Assembly (NCBI GenBank): GCA_012931725.1
Contig: CM022944.1
Location: forward strand, 117,195,623-117,259,622
Source: Litsea cubeba
Taxonomy: Eukaryota; Streptophyta; Magnoliopsida; Laurales; Lauraceae
DNA: 64,000 nt
Direction: 5' to 3'
Part shown: positions 1-10,590 of the stretch, in pieces
How positions within the stretch are numbered: position 1 is the stretch's first letter
Layout of the letters: each line of letters starts with the position of its first letter
Notes under the pieces: generated by a model
What the model saw: the letters and a program-made list of their open reading frames with translations, nothing else
Told to the model about the DNA's origin: nothing
Databases searched by the model: none
Translations under genes and position numbers: made by a program

Positions 1-1041
1 TTCTACACTAGGTTCAACCCCATACTCCAACCTCATGGACTCAAAAATCCTGTGTCCTTCATCTACAAGACCAGAGTGGCTACAACTAGCCAAAACTGCA
101 GTGAATGTGACACAGTTAGGCTTAATCCCTTTAGCTATCATTTCCTCAAAAAGAATCAGAGACTCTTTCCCCTTCCCATGGACCCCATAGCATGATATCA
201 ATGTGGTCCAAGTTACCAAATTCCGATCCCGCATATTAGCAAAAACCCTACTTAAATCATCTAAGCACCCACATTTTGCATACATATCCATCAAAGAATT
301 GCCAACCACAGCATCGCAACTAAATGCAGGATTCTTTACAACCTGCCCATGAACTTCTTTCCCTTTCATCAAATCTCCTTCCCTCCCACAGGCATTAAGA
401 ACACTTGGAATTGTTCTCGAATCCATCTTCACTCCATCAAACTGCATCTTCCTAAAAGCACCTAATGCTTCTAATGAGAACCCAGCTCTTCCAAGACCCA
501 AAATCATTGCATTCCAAACAACAACATCTCTCTGGGTCATCGTCTCAAACAATCGATGCGCACCATCCAAACAACCACATTTTGCATACATATCCAAAAT
601 TGAACTTTTGACGATAACATATTCTTGGAAGCCCAATCTAATGACCCAATTATGGAGCGTCTTTCCTAAGTAAAAATCTCTGATTCCAGCGCATGCTTTG
701 AAGAGGGACGGAAATGTGAAATGATCGGGCCGGAGTCCTGCATTCAGAAACCCATTAAAAACGCTTAGAGCTTCATTGAAGAGGGAAGATTGACAGTAGG
801 AGGATATCAAAATGTTCCAAGAATGCATGTTTCTTTCAGGCATTTCATCGAATATGCGTCGGGCATCGTCAAGATGGTTGCATTTCGAGTACATCAGCAG
901 GAGATCGGTTTGAAGAGTGACATGGGGGAGGAATCCAAGTGCTAGGATTTGGGCATGGGTTTGCTTTCCTGGGTTAATTGAAGAGAGAGGGATGCAGTTT
1001 CTCAAATGGGCAGACATGGAAACTACATTTTGCTTTGCCAT
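1..1041 (-). CDS. PPR protein, E-type, N-terminal part (runs off left edge)
   Basis: Reading the minus strand from the ATG at 1041, 347 codons are open to the first base of the window, so only the 3' end is missing. The protein begins MAKQNVVSM and holds a chain of degenerate 30-36 residue helical repeats with the hallmarks of plant PLS-class PPR proteins: LLMYSKCNHLDDARRIFDEM, MYAKCGCLDGAHRLFE, a second MYAKCGCLDDLSRVF, and PNCVTFTAVLASCSHSGLVD. PPR proteins bind single-stranded organelle RNA and act in its editing, splicing or stability. No organelle-targeting peptide is obvious at this start. A second copy at 7943-10590 shows that an E motif follows, about 150 residues beyond the edge. The sequence immediately upstream of the ATG is not the original leader but a fragment of an mTERF gene, so the promoter may be lost. 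The family assignment is secure; activity is uncertain. Confidence 0.88.
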   Translation of the reverse strand, partial: MAKQNVVSMSAHLRNCIPLSSINPGKQTHAQILALGFLPHVTLQTDLLLMYSKCNHLDDARRIFDEMPERNMHSWNILISSYCQSSLFNEALSVFNGFLNAGLRPDHFTFPSLFKACAGIRDFYLGKTLHNWVIRLGFQEYVIVKSSILDMYAKCGCLDGAHRLFETMTQRDVVVWNAMILGLGRAGFSLEALGAFRKMQFDGVKMDSRTIPSVLNACGREGDLMKGKEVHGQVVKNPAFSCDAVVGNSLMDMYAKCGCLDDLSRVFANMRDRNLVTWTTLISCYGVHGKGKESLILFEEMIAKGIKPNCVTFTAVLASCSHSGLVDEGHRIFESMRLEYGVEPSVE

Positions 1042-1049
1042 TTCTCAAT

Positions 1050-1785
1050 ATGAAGGTTGAAAATATCCTCAAACCCAAGTTCCTCTTCTTCCAAGAACTG
1101 GGTCTCTATGGAACCCCCTTTGCAGAAATCACCTCCAAAAATCCATACTTCCTCGGTTACAGTATCGAAAACCATCTTCAACCCACCATTTCCTACCTCA
1201 GAAGCTTCTTCCACACCAACGACAAGATGGTGACGGCTATCAACAATGATCTTCAAAAGCGGATAATGCCCGGCATAGAAGTCCTTCGAAAATGTGGGAG
1301 TCCTGACCACCAGATCTATCGTCTCATCTTTAGAAACCCAGTTTCCTTACAGAGGGACCCCAGTGGATTGAAAGGTTGGTGACCCGGGCTGAGAAATTTG
1401 GAGGAGGACGTGGGTCTGGGATGTTCGTCTATGTGGTTATGGCAATGGGAAAGATAAGTGAAACTACAATGGAAGCAAAGTTGGAGCTTTTTAAGAGCTT
1501 TGGCTGGTCGGAAGAGGACATATTGGTGGCATTCCAAAAGGAGCCACGGTTCATGAACGTGTCAGAGACCAAGGTTCGAGCCGTGATGAGGTTATTGGTG
1601 GGTGAGATGGGATTTAAGCCTTGTGAGATTGCTTCAAGGCCGAAGGTGCTTTATTCCAGCTTGGAGAAGATGTTGCTGCCTCGACATGAGGTGCTCAAGA
1701 TACTGAAATCGAGAGGGTTGGTGAAAGAGGAAAAAAGCTTGTTATCTGTTGTGAGCTTGTCAGGTGAGATCTTCTTGAACAATTG
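1050..1785 (+). pseudogene. mTERF gene fragment, frameshifted and truncated at both ends
   Basis: This stretch closely matches the inside of the intact mTERF gene at 54750-55895, starting at the equivalent of its codon for VENTLKPK and stopping just after SGEIFL. The first 106 or so codons and the C-terminus are absent. Compared with the intact copy there is a 21-nt in-frame deletion near 1231 (loss of a segment around RWAKLFS) and a one-base deletion near 1350-1358 that shifts the frame. The reading continues as MSETTMEAKLELFKSFGW-like sequence (here KISETTMEAK) to 1785, where the match ends at TGTTACACCC, possibly an LTR start. mTERF proteins are helical organelle nucleic-acid-binding proteins. 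This copy cannot give a full product. It lies head to head with the PPR gene and starts within about ten bases of that gene's ATG. Confidence 0.9.
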
Positions 1786-2920
1786 TTACACCCTGACCCT
1801 AATTAAGCATGTTTAGTGCTAATTAATTATATTTTAGCTAAATTAATTATATTTAGTTATAAATTATAGTGATTAGTATTATTTAGACCTTGTGAATTGA
1901 GTTGGCTGAGTCTTGAGTCTTGAATAGATGAGTTGGGGCCGAATTGACTTGATTAAGTGGAGTCAAGGTTTTTTTTTCGTGATTATTGATTTTCGTATTT
2001 TGCATCATTTACCCATTACTCTAGCACCAATGTGTGTATCTCGTCGAGCTCGCTAACTTTTATATTAAACTCAACCTCATTTGAACAAACCTTGAATAAG
2101 TGGACCATTGTTTGACCTAAATTGAAAATATGAACTTGTGAGTTGGACCTTTTCATAAATGGGAATCTTATTCCTTTATATATACAACCAACCCTCTCCT
2201 TTTCATTCTTTTCATCTCTACTACTCTCCTTCTTCCCTTTTCTTCATTCCTCTTCTTCTCCAATCATTCAAGGAATTGTTGCATGTGCTTTAAGAGTTAG
2301 GAGTGGACTCATCTTCATCATCTTAACCTCTTCTTCCATTGTAGACAAGAAGCTCTCTTCATCTTCCTCTATTTCCTTTCAAATTCGGAATTATTATCAA
2401 AAGGTAGATAACAACCATCTAGTTTATGATTTTGAGTTACATTAGAGTTAAGGAGACTCACTCTCACATATGCATTACATTCTTATTCATTTTTCCATGG
2501 ATTTCACTTTTTAGGGATTCATAATAATTTAATTTTGATGATTTTGGTTTCTTAATAAATTAACATTTTATATTATTGTGGGATTGATTGATTGAGAAGG
2601 GAATGGAGAGATTATGTGTTGTGAATGGGAGCAAGGAGGCTCAGTTATATGGGATTATGAAGGTGGAGTTGTGGAAAATATAATGGAAGAAAGAGAGCTT
2701 CAGAAATGTTTTAAAAGTTCAAATAAGAATTCTGCCCACAGGCCGGCGGTCACCTGGCAACTAGCTGTGTGGTCACCTGGCGGCTAGCCGACCCTTGGCA
2801 GTCAGATTCCATAAGCTTGCATTCTGTCAGTTGGAGCGCGGTTGGCAGGTGGTCACCTGGCGGCTAGCCGCCTCACTGGAGGTTAGCTTTTCAGAATGCA
2901 ACCAAATGCCGTCGGTTATC
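1786..2920 (+). repeat. possible LTR remnant next to mTERF fragment
   Basis: The sequence opens with TGTTACACCCTGACC, a start common in plant Ty3-type LTRs, exactly where homology to mTERF stops. About 390 bases in there is a TATA-like tatatataca (near 2178) followed by a pyrimidine-rich leader. At 2740-2890 the phrase tcacctggcggctagccg occurs twice, with a third diverged form (tcacctggcaactagctg) just before. No second LTR, primer-binding site or 5-bp target duplication was found, so this is a suggestion only. Confidence 0.35.
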
Positions 2921-3060
2921 ATGGGCATACCCTCCATTTGAGCAGCGAGCCTTCATAACAACGTATGTGTACATTGACATATCAGCTAATATCTAAGCAA
3001 ATATAGGTTACCACCCTTATCCAACAGATAAGTAAAACTGTCGAGATTTGGCAATGAATG

Positions 3061-3165
3061 AGAGGAGCATTCCCTTTTGGGGTAAACAAAATGATAAAGA
3101 TAGAATTTTACAGAGGAGCATTCCCTTTTGGGGTAACAAAAGGATAAAGGTGAAAAAAAGTTAGA
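3061..3165. repeat. short tandem duplication, about 53-bp unit
   Basis: Two adjacent units contain gaggagcattcccttttggg followed by a gtaacaaaa-gataaag tract; a third start (gagcattctgttttg) lies just downstream at about 3168. The surrounding 3170-3690 is AT-rich with poly-A tracts and no supportable gene. Confidence 0.75.
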
Positions 3166-3695
3166 AAGGAGCATTCTGTTTTGAATCTGATGTGATGAGA
3201 GGTGTAGGATTATTTTCTTCTAGGTACTACCGTATTACTACCCTTTTTATGATCATTCTCTCTCTTCTTTTTTTTCCCTTTTAACATTCTAATTGAACAA
3301 GTATGTAGAAATTAAAAAAAAACTTTGGAAGCTCCAATCTCAGCCATTCAATACAATCAAGGAAAATTAAAATCCCCAATCATTATAAATCTCAAAGAAA
3401 AACAGTTATATATATATCATCATTGCAGAGAAAGAAATAACAGGAAAAGAAAATAGAAAACATGACTTATAATGAATGACGGAAAAAAGAATTAAAAAAA
3501 ACATTAAATAACAAACATAGGAGAGTGAAAGAGTTGAATGCTTTGAGAAAGAGCTAGACGGTGTATAGAAAGTGAAAGAGTTGCATGCTTTAGAGAGAAA
3601 TAAGAATGAGAGGATTAGACTATTTATAGACTTTGTAAAATTTAAAAACGACACAAACCCCTTATATGACCGTTATATGACCGTTTTATGGCTTT

Positions 3696-3736
3696 GGGGG
3701 GTGTGTGTGTGTGTGTGTGTGTGGGGGGGGGGGGGG
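3696..3736. repeat. (GT)n microsatellite running into a G-run
   Basis: A GT dinucleotide run of about 12 units is bracketed by a short G-run on the left and 14 Gs on the right. It is prone to slippage and to sequencing error. Confidence 0.95.
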
Positions 3737-3739
3737 TTA

Positions 3740-4310
3740 TAGCCGTTGGGTGGGCCAGGCGGGTCGTGCCTAGTGGGCCAACCCTTCCACAGCAGGCCGG
3801 CCGTGCCCATTCCCTCGGCCCAGCACAGCCCATGGCACGAGCCGTGCCATGCTGAAACGGGCCTGCCATGCCGAGGGGTGTTCTTTGACCCACCGGATTT
3901 TAACTGGCTCTGCCACCTCGGGCCAGGCTCGCCAAATCTCACACACCTTCGATGAACCAGTTTAACCATTCATAACCTTCAAGTCTGGAGAAATAATTTC
4001 AATATAACATCTAACATATGGCATGCATTATCTTCTGCATTATAAGAAATGTCTCCGTCGTCGAATTCAGGAATTCTTCCATCACAGAACAACTTTAATA
4101 ATACCATGAGAAAGTTCCTGAAGAGAGGCTTATACGAGTATTGATTAAAAAACATCTCACAAGTATGGTAAAGCAGCATATACCTATAATGGTGTATCAT
4201 ACAAATATCAGCATCAATATGCCCTTGATAACAATGTTTGAAAGACGTTGTTTCTCACTCCCCGTCGTCTTTCGAAGAGGGTTCTATTGTATTATATATA
4301 AACTAGCAAC
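3740..4310. repeat. dispersed repeat A, copy 1
   Basis: From about 3850 to 4300 this is closely similar to 29310-29790, in the same orientation. The shared part includes the GC-rich ccatgccgaggggtgttctt, the run gatgaaccagttnaaccatt, and a downstream AT-rich tract with catctaacatatggcatg. The first 100 bases are rich in GGCC and GTGCC words, as seen in subterminal regions of some plant hAT elements, but no terminal repeats or target duplications were seen. A 73-residue minus-strand reading (3979-4200) is conserved between the two copies, as in the longer 29445-29885 reading, but resembles no protein I know. Confidence 0.7.
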
Positions 4311-4319
4311 AAACGCCCG

Positions 4320-5240
4320 TGCTGAGCCCGGGCCAAAAGAAAGATATAATAAATTATTATAATAATTAAAACTATAAAAGAATAATCCACTATTATTATT
4401 TTTAAGAATTTTTAGAAAAAAATAAAATGGAAAAAGATCTTAAGATTTTTTTGTAAAAGAAAGATATTATCTTGAAAAATAATAATGAGAATCTTGTAAT
4501 ATCACACCTATAAAATCTTTGTAATTGAAAAAATGAATAGGTTGAAAGTCCCCACTAAAAAGATAAAATTCTAGATGGAAGCAAAAAGAAAAAAATGATA
4601 CCATTCAAAGAAGGAAAAAAAATGAGAAAAAAAGGTGCATAGGATATAAAATTTGCGTTAAAAAGAAAACAGACGATTAAAAACCCTATCAATCTAAACT
4701 GTGCCAGGATATAAAAAATTTATTAAAAAAACTTTTGACAGATGAAAAAAACCTTACCCATCTAAGTTGATCCAAATCTTAAAAACAACTAACAAATAAT
4801 TAAATTAAATTAAATGGTTAATTTAAAAATGAGATCCCCTTAGTTTCAAAAACTGAATGTAAATTATTTAAAATCAATTGCAAACATATATTTGTGTCCT
4901 TTTGAAGTACCATACTTGCTTGATGTTAATGAAAAAGTATATTTATTTCAGTTAGCAAATGAAACTATATAAAATATGTAACTACAATAAAAGGTATAAG
5001 AATTGGACAACTAATATAAATGTACTTTTTATGATATAGATCCAACAATTGTGTATGTAAAAATGAAACAATTTAGAAGGCCCCACGTGACAGGCAATGA
5101 TCCCATGTACCTGGACAAATCACAAAATGGAGTTGAATCTAAGAGAGATCTCTGGTATGGGGGCCACATTAAGGTTAATTTGAACGGTTGGATGAATTAT
5201 CCTCAGGTCATACCCAGATTTGACCAGGCCGCATTAACAA
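4320..5240. other. AT-rich spacer without recognisable gene
   Basis: The stretch is dominated by A-runs and T-runs. I saw no conserved reading frame, no paired terminal repeats and no splice-flanked exon. Confidence 0.6.
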
Positions 5241-5302
5241 CATGAAGCCCGAGCCCAGCCCATTGTTTGGTTTATAATTTAAAAACTGGGTAGTTTACAT
5301 TG

Positions 5303-5400
5303 TCTTGAGCGTGGCTTAATTGGTTTCATTATTTATTTGGTAACTTTAAGGTTCGAATCGCTATATCACTTTTCTTCGTAACACCATGATTATATTCGGG
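5303..5400 (+). mobile_element. tRNA-derived SINE candidate
   Basis: A pol III type A box (gtggcttaattggt, 5311-5324) is followed, at tRNA-like spacing, by a canonical B box (ggttcgaatc, 5350-5359). The flanks do not pair as an acceptor stem, so this is not a tRNA gene. It sits in a block (5240-5580) rich in gagcccg and gggccc words. Neither a clear 3' tail nor target duplications could be fixed. Confidence 0.5.
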
Positions 5401-5580
5401 TATGCCGGGCTTGGGCTCTATACAACTGAGTCCAAGTCTGGCCCATATATTAAATGGGCTTAAATTAAAATTTTAAAAACCGAGCCCGACACTAATACTA
5501 AACCATCCACGGCGGAGCCGGGCTCGATCTGGCGTGGGCCCAATGGCAGTCGGGCCACACAATTTTTAAGTGGTGTTACA

Positions 5581-6090
5581 AGTGAGTCTTCTCTTCCTCT
5601 TCTTCATCATCATCATCATCCTCATTATCTTCTTCTTCTTTTTTCAAGGATTAGTGTCATATTGATTTTGAAAGAGGAGGACCTGTGTTGTTCTATGTTC
5701 CTTCTTTTATGAACCTGCAACTCTTGTTATTGTACTTTGTGAACTTTTCTTCATGGTAGTGTCAAAGGTTATCCAGGTCCAGCCCATTCAATTGTCAGTA
5801 GTGGTGGACCCGAGTATAGAAAAGAGGAGGACCTTTGATGTTGTTGTTTTTTCAGGGATTACTGTTATATTGAAAATTCCATAGGCAGTACCATATGCTT
5901 AAAAGGGTTTGTAGAGAATTTTTTATATTTCTTATCTTTTGATTTTGCTGGGAGATTAAGAAAGGAAGAAGACATGTGAAAGCAAGGACCTTGCCAGTCT
6001 TAAGTGATGTTAAGAGTGACTGCTCTTCCTCCTCTTCATCATCATCCCCATTATCTTTCTTCCCTTCTTTTATGAATTTTGAGTGTGTTC
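5581..6090 (+). repeat. diverged internal duplication with (TCA)n tracts
   Basis: Two related blocks, around 5581-5700 and 6005-6080, share an agtga-tcttcctc start, a tcatcatcatc run and a tcttctt tail. A third piece, aaagaggaggacct, occurs at about 5671 and again at 5821. No coding potential was recognised. Confidence 0.5.
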
Positions 6091-6182
6091 AGCCTTCCTA
6101 GCTCGTTTCAACAATATAATGATTCATTGGATAAGGAGAAAAAAAAAGTTTCTAACAAATTAATATTTAGTTTTTTCTTGGC

Positions 6183-6260
6183 TTACATTGGGAACTCAAA
6201 CTCCCAACTGAAACTCACACACACGTCCCTTACCAGCTGAGCTAGAGCTTGGGGATAAAG
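6183..6260 (-). mobile_element. second tRNA-derived SINE candidate
   Basis: On the minus strand a near-perfect A box (tagctcagctggtaaggg) is followed by tgagtttcagttgggagtttgag-type sequence carrying a weak B box (gagtttgagttccc). The A box is as good as a real tRNA's but the T-arm is degraded, so a SINE head or tRNA relic is more likely than a tRNA gene. Confidence 0.45.
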
Positions 6261-6996
6261 TATTAGGCTTCTATCAAGACATTGAACATATATTAACTTT
6301 AATAGCTGAGGTGATAAGATCCATTCAAATATTCCACGCTCTTTATGGGTCATGGCTGAATGGGCAATTAGTACAATTTTTCTACTTTTCAATCTGCGTT
6401 AGGCAAAGGGTTGGAGTGTCACTTGATCCACTTGTATGTTTTATCACAGCAAAATAGCAAAATACAAAGAAAGAATTACTACAATGGAAGAGAAAATCAG
6501 CAGAAATCACATGTAATCACTCACCAATTGAGAGAAATAAGATGCGCGCCCAATGGATGGATCAAGCACAAATCTCTAGGCAAGACTTGTTGCAAGAAGA
6601 CAATGAAAAAAATAAACCAAAGAAGTGAAGAACTGTATTAGTCTTTCCAGAGAATATTTATATGGTACCTGAGATGAAGTAGCCCTAGAGTACCTAAATC
6701 AATTCAAAACTTGTTTTCTCAAAAGGAATACAAATTCAAAATCGTTAAATATGAAGTCACTAACACGAAGGAAATAAGAAAGAAAGAAATAGGAGGAAAA
6801 GATTGCCTTGCAATTTGCAGAAGCAGTAAAAAGTGGGCCTCAGCTCTCAAGTAAGTGGTTTTTATTGTGTGGAAACTTAAGAGGTTATATTTTGCTAAAT
6901 TTATGGTGATTTATTACGAGAAGAAATGATCTCAATTCATATGCAAAAAAAAAAAAAAGTGATGATGAGATTATTGCAACTGGGTAAGAGGTAGAA

Positions 6997-7226
6997 GTGA
7001 CGAAACCAGATCCGGCTGCAACGATCGATTGCAAGTAAAAAATGGGCGGTGATCGTTTCTGGGTGTGAGGGTGGAGATGAGGGAGACGGAGATGTGCTGG
7101 TTCCACAGCAAGATCTTTGTCGTGACGAAACCAGATCTGGCTGCAACGATTTGACTGCAAGTGAAAATGGGCGGTGATCTTTTCTGTGTGTGAGGGTGGA
7201 GATGAGGGAGACGGAGATGTGCTGGG
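6997..7226. repeat. tandem duplication, 125-bp period
   Basis: The block starting gtgacgaaaccagat at 6997 recurs at 7122. Both copies carry atgggcggtgatc and ggtggagatgagggagacgg. Differences between copies are few, so the duplication is fairly recent. Nothing coding was recognised in the surrounding 6260-7850. Confidence 0.9.
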
Positions 7227-8053
7227 CGTTGGAAGAAGATCTGCTGGAAGAAGATGGGCGTTGGAAGATTGGAGACGATGGAGCTCTTCGAGTACCGTCT
7301 AAAGAGATGCAGTCAGAGACAAAGATGTAAGAACTTGGAAATTAGAGAGATTTTTGGGGAGGGGATTGGGTTGAGATTATTGTTATATTTATCTTATTGG
7401 AGAGATTTAGGGAGGAGATTTGATAAGATACGGGGAGGAGATTTGGTAAACCAGGTAAGGATGAAGTCTCGTTTGGGAAGGCATGCTTTGAGAGGATTCA
7501 AAGTTGAGAGTATCCCAACTGAACAATTCTTCTTTCAAGAGGGCCATGTGTGAGATGGAAACCCAACCCTCCATCAAATCCTCAAAGGCAAACAATACAC
7601 ATACGTTTTCTGAAGGGATGGAGGGATTTGGTAATGCAAATGAGAGATTTTTTAGGAGATAAATCATGGATTGATGGATCTCTTATCTCTTAATGAAGAG
7701 AGATCTCAGAGGACTCTACTCTCAACTGAAAACAGTTGATCCCTCCATCTTTTTCTCTTTTTTTTTCTTGGGTATTTCTCTGAAAGAAGAGAATTTTCAG
7801 GGGTGAGGTGGCACCCCCCACAGCCCACCTCCCCCTTTGCTTTAATATATATAAAGAGAAGTTACAGATTACATCAAGATAAGGATAAGTATTATTTTTA
7901 TTTTCGAACAATCAGTCGTCCAGGTATATGTGTCATCCTTAGCTAGAATATATGCACTCTACCTCTCATATTAATCCGGCTACAACCGGGCGTTTTAACC
8001 AAATCCAATTCTCTCATCCTCTTCCTCATCTTTGAAACACCATCCCATTTACC

Positions 8054-9940
8054 CAGGGGCGGATGAAGGGGGGGGGGGGGGGGGGGCTGCAGCCCACCCA
8101 AGATTTGGGCCCCCAAAAAAAAATCTAGTTTCCAAAAAAAAAAAAATCCAGTTTCCAAAAAAAAAAATTGTTACTATTACTTTCACAACTTGTAGTCTTA
8201 GCTTGTAAGCATGGGTTTAAATCATGTTATTTATTCTCTAATAAAATATCAGAGGAATTACCCTACCATTGTTGCAGCAGACAGTAATTCTCATAGCTTT
8301 GATAAAACTTCATTGTGAGCTGAAAAAGAAAAGAAAAGAAATAAAAAAAATTAGGAAAAAAAAAAGTAAAACCGGTCGTCTTATGTATAATGTATTGTAT
8401 ATTCATGATTATTTACTATCTTAGGTTATAATGTCGCATCATCAAGCGCCCAAAAAATCAATAACTCTTCTATCGTTCTATAAGAGAAAAGATGATAAAT
8501 CTGAAAGTGGCGAAACTTCCACATCTATTCCTGATATTTCAAAGCTTGATGAGGATGAGCGACGTCCTACCAAAGTTCAAGTTGTTGAAATTGAAGGAGT
8601 TGAACCTTCTTCTCGAGTCCAAATAGTCGTAGTTGCACATTCTTCCAAAGCTCAAGAAGTTGCACCTATGGAAGTTGATGTCACTTTTTCATTTGAATGT
8701 GATCCGGGTAAACGCAATGCTATATATGAATACCCACTTAACAAACATGATGAAGTTCGTGTAGCTTATCTTAGAATGGGACCTTGTCGACCTACTCATG
8801 AGAAAGAAAAAGATTATCCGGTGACCATATTTGGAAAGCAAGGCCGACAGTTCAATACTAATTGGTACAAACTATTCCCTTGGCTAGAATATTCGCTCCA
8901 CAAGGATAGAGCATATTGTTTTTATTGCTTTCTCTTTGAAACAAATCCTCCGAAGCATCCGGTATTTACCATTTTCTGGGTTTCAGAATTGGAAGAAGGT
9001 TAACAATGGGAAGAAGTGTCCTTTTTTGAAACATGAAGGTGGTCTTTGTTCTCCACATAGGTCGGCGACAATGTATTGTGAGAATCTAATGAAACCTTTT
9101 CGACATATAGATAGTGTTTTCAATACACTTTCTAAAGAAGCAATTGCAAATAATCAGTTGTTTTCTCCGAAATGTTATTCAATGTATTCGGATGCTTGCA
9201 TTACAATGGTTTCCTTTTAGAGGACATGATGAATCGAAGAAATCAAAGAATTGTGGAAACTTCATTACAATGTTCGAGTTTTCGAAAATGTTGAACAAGA
9301 AAGTTGCCGAAATAGTAGGTGATTGTCTAGGAAATGCCAAGTATACCTCACACGGTATTCAGAAAACACTTTTGCATATATTTGCCGAAAATGTGAGAAA
9401 CAAAATACGCGAAGATGTTGGTGATGCAAAGTTTTGTATCCTTGTGGATGAAGCACAAGATAATTCACATAGAGAACAAATGTCCATTATTCTACGATTT
9501 GTTGATCGTGGTGGTTTTGTTAAAGAAAAGTTTTTGCTATTGTTGTTGTTGAAGACACTTCTCGCGAAATTGCATGGTTATTTACATCGAAAGAGAGTTT
9601 GCTAATGAAGTCGACATAGAGTTGGTAATAGATGAATTTGATAAGAAGCCACGCAAGTCAAGATTTCACTAGTGTCATGTTTTAACTTTTGTTTGTCTTT
9701 TGTCATACTTGTCAAGATCTATTGTGAAGACATTTTTTTATTGATTTTGAGTAGTATAATAAAAATGATCACTCTTTTGGAATGATGCTTGTAGAAAATG
9801 AATTATGAAGATAGTACATAGATAGCTTTTGGTGAACATTGTTGTTATTTTTTATAATTTTTGGTGAGACATTGTTGTTATTTTTTTAGTATAACTTAAG
9901 TGCAGCCCCCCCCAGATTAGAAATCCTGGATCCGCCCCTG
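8054..9940 (+). mobile_element. hAT transposon inserted in PPR copy 2
   Basis: The ends are inverted: caggggcgga at 8054 and tccgcccctg ending at 9940. The element is flanked by a perfect 8-bp target duplication, catttacc, at 8046-8053 and 9941-9948. Eight-base duplications and CAGNGGCGGA-type ends are typical of plant hAT elements. Just inside the left end is a G-run of about 20. The length (1,887 bp) is well short of an autonomous element, and the encoded transposase is broken and lacks its C-terminal half, so mobility would need another element's enzyme. Confidence 0.96.
8431..9605 (+). pseudogene. hAT transposase remnant (TTF zinc finger, DUF4371 part)
   Basis: The first segment (8431-9003) reads MSHHQAPKKSITLLSFYKRK and reaches a TTF-type zinc finger region, QFNTNWYKLFPWLEYSLHKD then AYCFYCFLF, as in ZMYM1-like plant hAT transposases. 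A one-base insertion in a T-run near 8970 shifts the frame. The next segment reads SGFQNWKKVNNGKKCPFLKH and HRSATMYCENLM. A second shift near 9205, with material missing, leads to FRGHDESKKSKNCGNF and ILVDEAQDNSHREQMSII of the DUF4371 domain. The reading then ends; the catalytic C-terminal portion and the hATC dimerisation domain are absent. This is a defective copy. Confidence 0.88.
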
Positions 9941-10590
9941 CATTTACCAATAACATCATAGATGCTGCACAATGCAATATAGTTGCTTGAGTTTGCAGTC
10001 TCCAATTCAAAAAGCTTAAAAGCAGCAATTCCACCCAAATCCACATTCTTGTGTGTTTGACAAGCACCGAGCAAAGGTCCCCAAATGCTAGCAGATGGCT
10101 CTTGCTGCATTCCTTTTATCAGCTCCAAGGCTTCCTGAAGCCGCCCAATACGGCCTAAGAGGTCAACCATATAAGCATAGTGTTCTACACTGGGTTCAAC
10201 CCCATACTCCAACCTCATGGACTCAAAAATCCTGTGTCCTTCATCTACAAGACCAGAGTGGCTACATCTAGCCAAAACTGCAGTGAACGTGACACAGTTA
10301 GGCTTAACCCCCTTAACTATCATTTCCTCAAAAAGAATCAGAGACTCTTTCCCCTTCCCATGGACCCAAGAATGCAAGTTTCTTTCAGGCATTTCGTCAA
10401 ATATGCGTCGGGCATCGTCAAGATGGTTGCATTTTGAGTACATTAGCAGGAGATTGGTTTGAAGAGTGACATGGGGGAGGAATCCAAGTGCTAGGATTTG
10501 GGCATGGTTTTGCTTTCCTGGGTTAATTGAAGAGAGAGGGATGCAGTTTCTTAAATGGGCAGTCATGGAAACTACATTTTGCTGTGCCAT

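Larger units (their letters stand above)
7943..10590 (-). pseudogene. PPR gene copy 2, deleted internally and split by a hAT element
   Basis: This is a paralogue of the PPR gene at 1-1041. Reading from the ATG at 10590 (MAQQNVVSM) the two proteins run together to ERN-HSW. Then 211 codons present in the first copy (its 184-816) are missing and the frame resumes at VHGKGKESL. It continues through the last PPR repeats (YGVEPSVEHYAYMVDLLGRI) and the E motif to YDVIGK, where a hAT element interrupts it at 9940/8054. Across the element the frame picks up as WDGVSKMRKRM and KTPGCSRINM, then ends at a TAG at 7943-7945. Because the 633-nt deletion is in frame and the element sits in a codon-preserving position, no other stop is visible, but loss of most repeats plus the insertion makes it non-functional. 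Junction motifs around ccatggaccc and caagaatgc suggest recombination at short matches. Confidence 0.92.

Noticed and set aside
1023..1310. 95-residue minus-strand reading across the mTERF fragment
   Set aside because: It is the antisense of the mTERF pseudogene; the same shadow appears opposite the intact gene at 55047-55346.
5311..5380. Functional tRNA gene
   Set aside because: The A and B boxes are good but the ends do not pair into an acceptor stem, so a SINE head is more likely.
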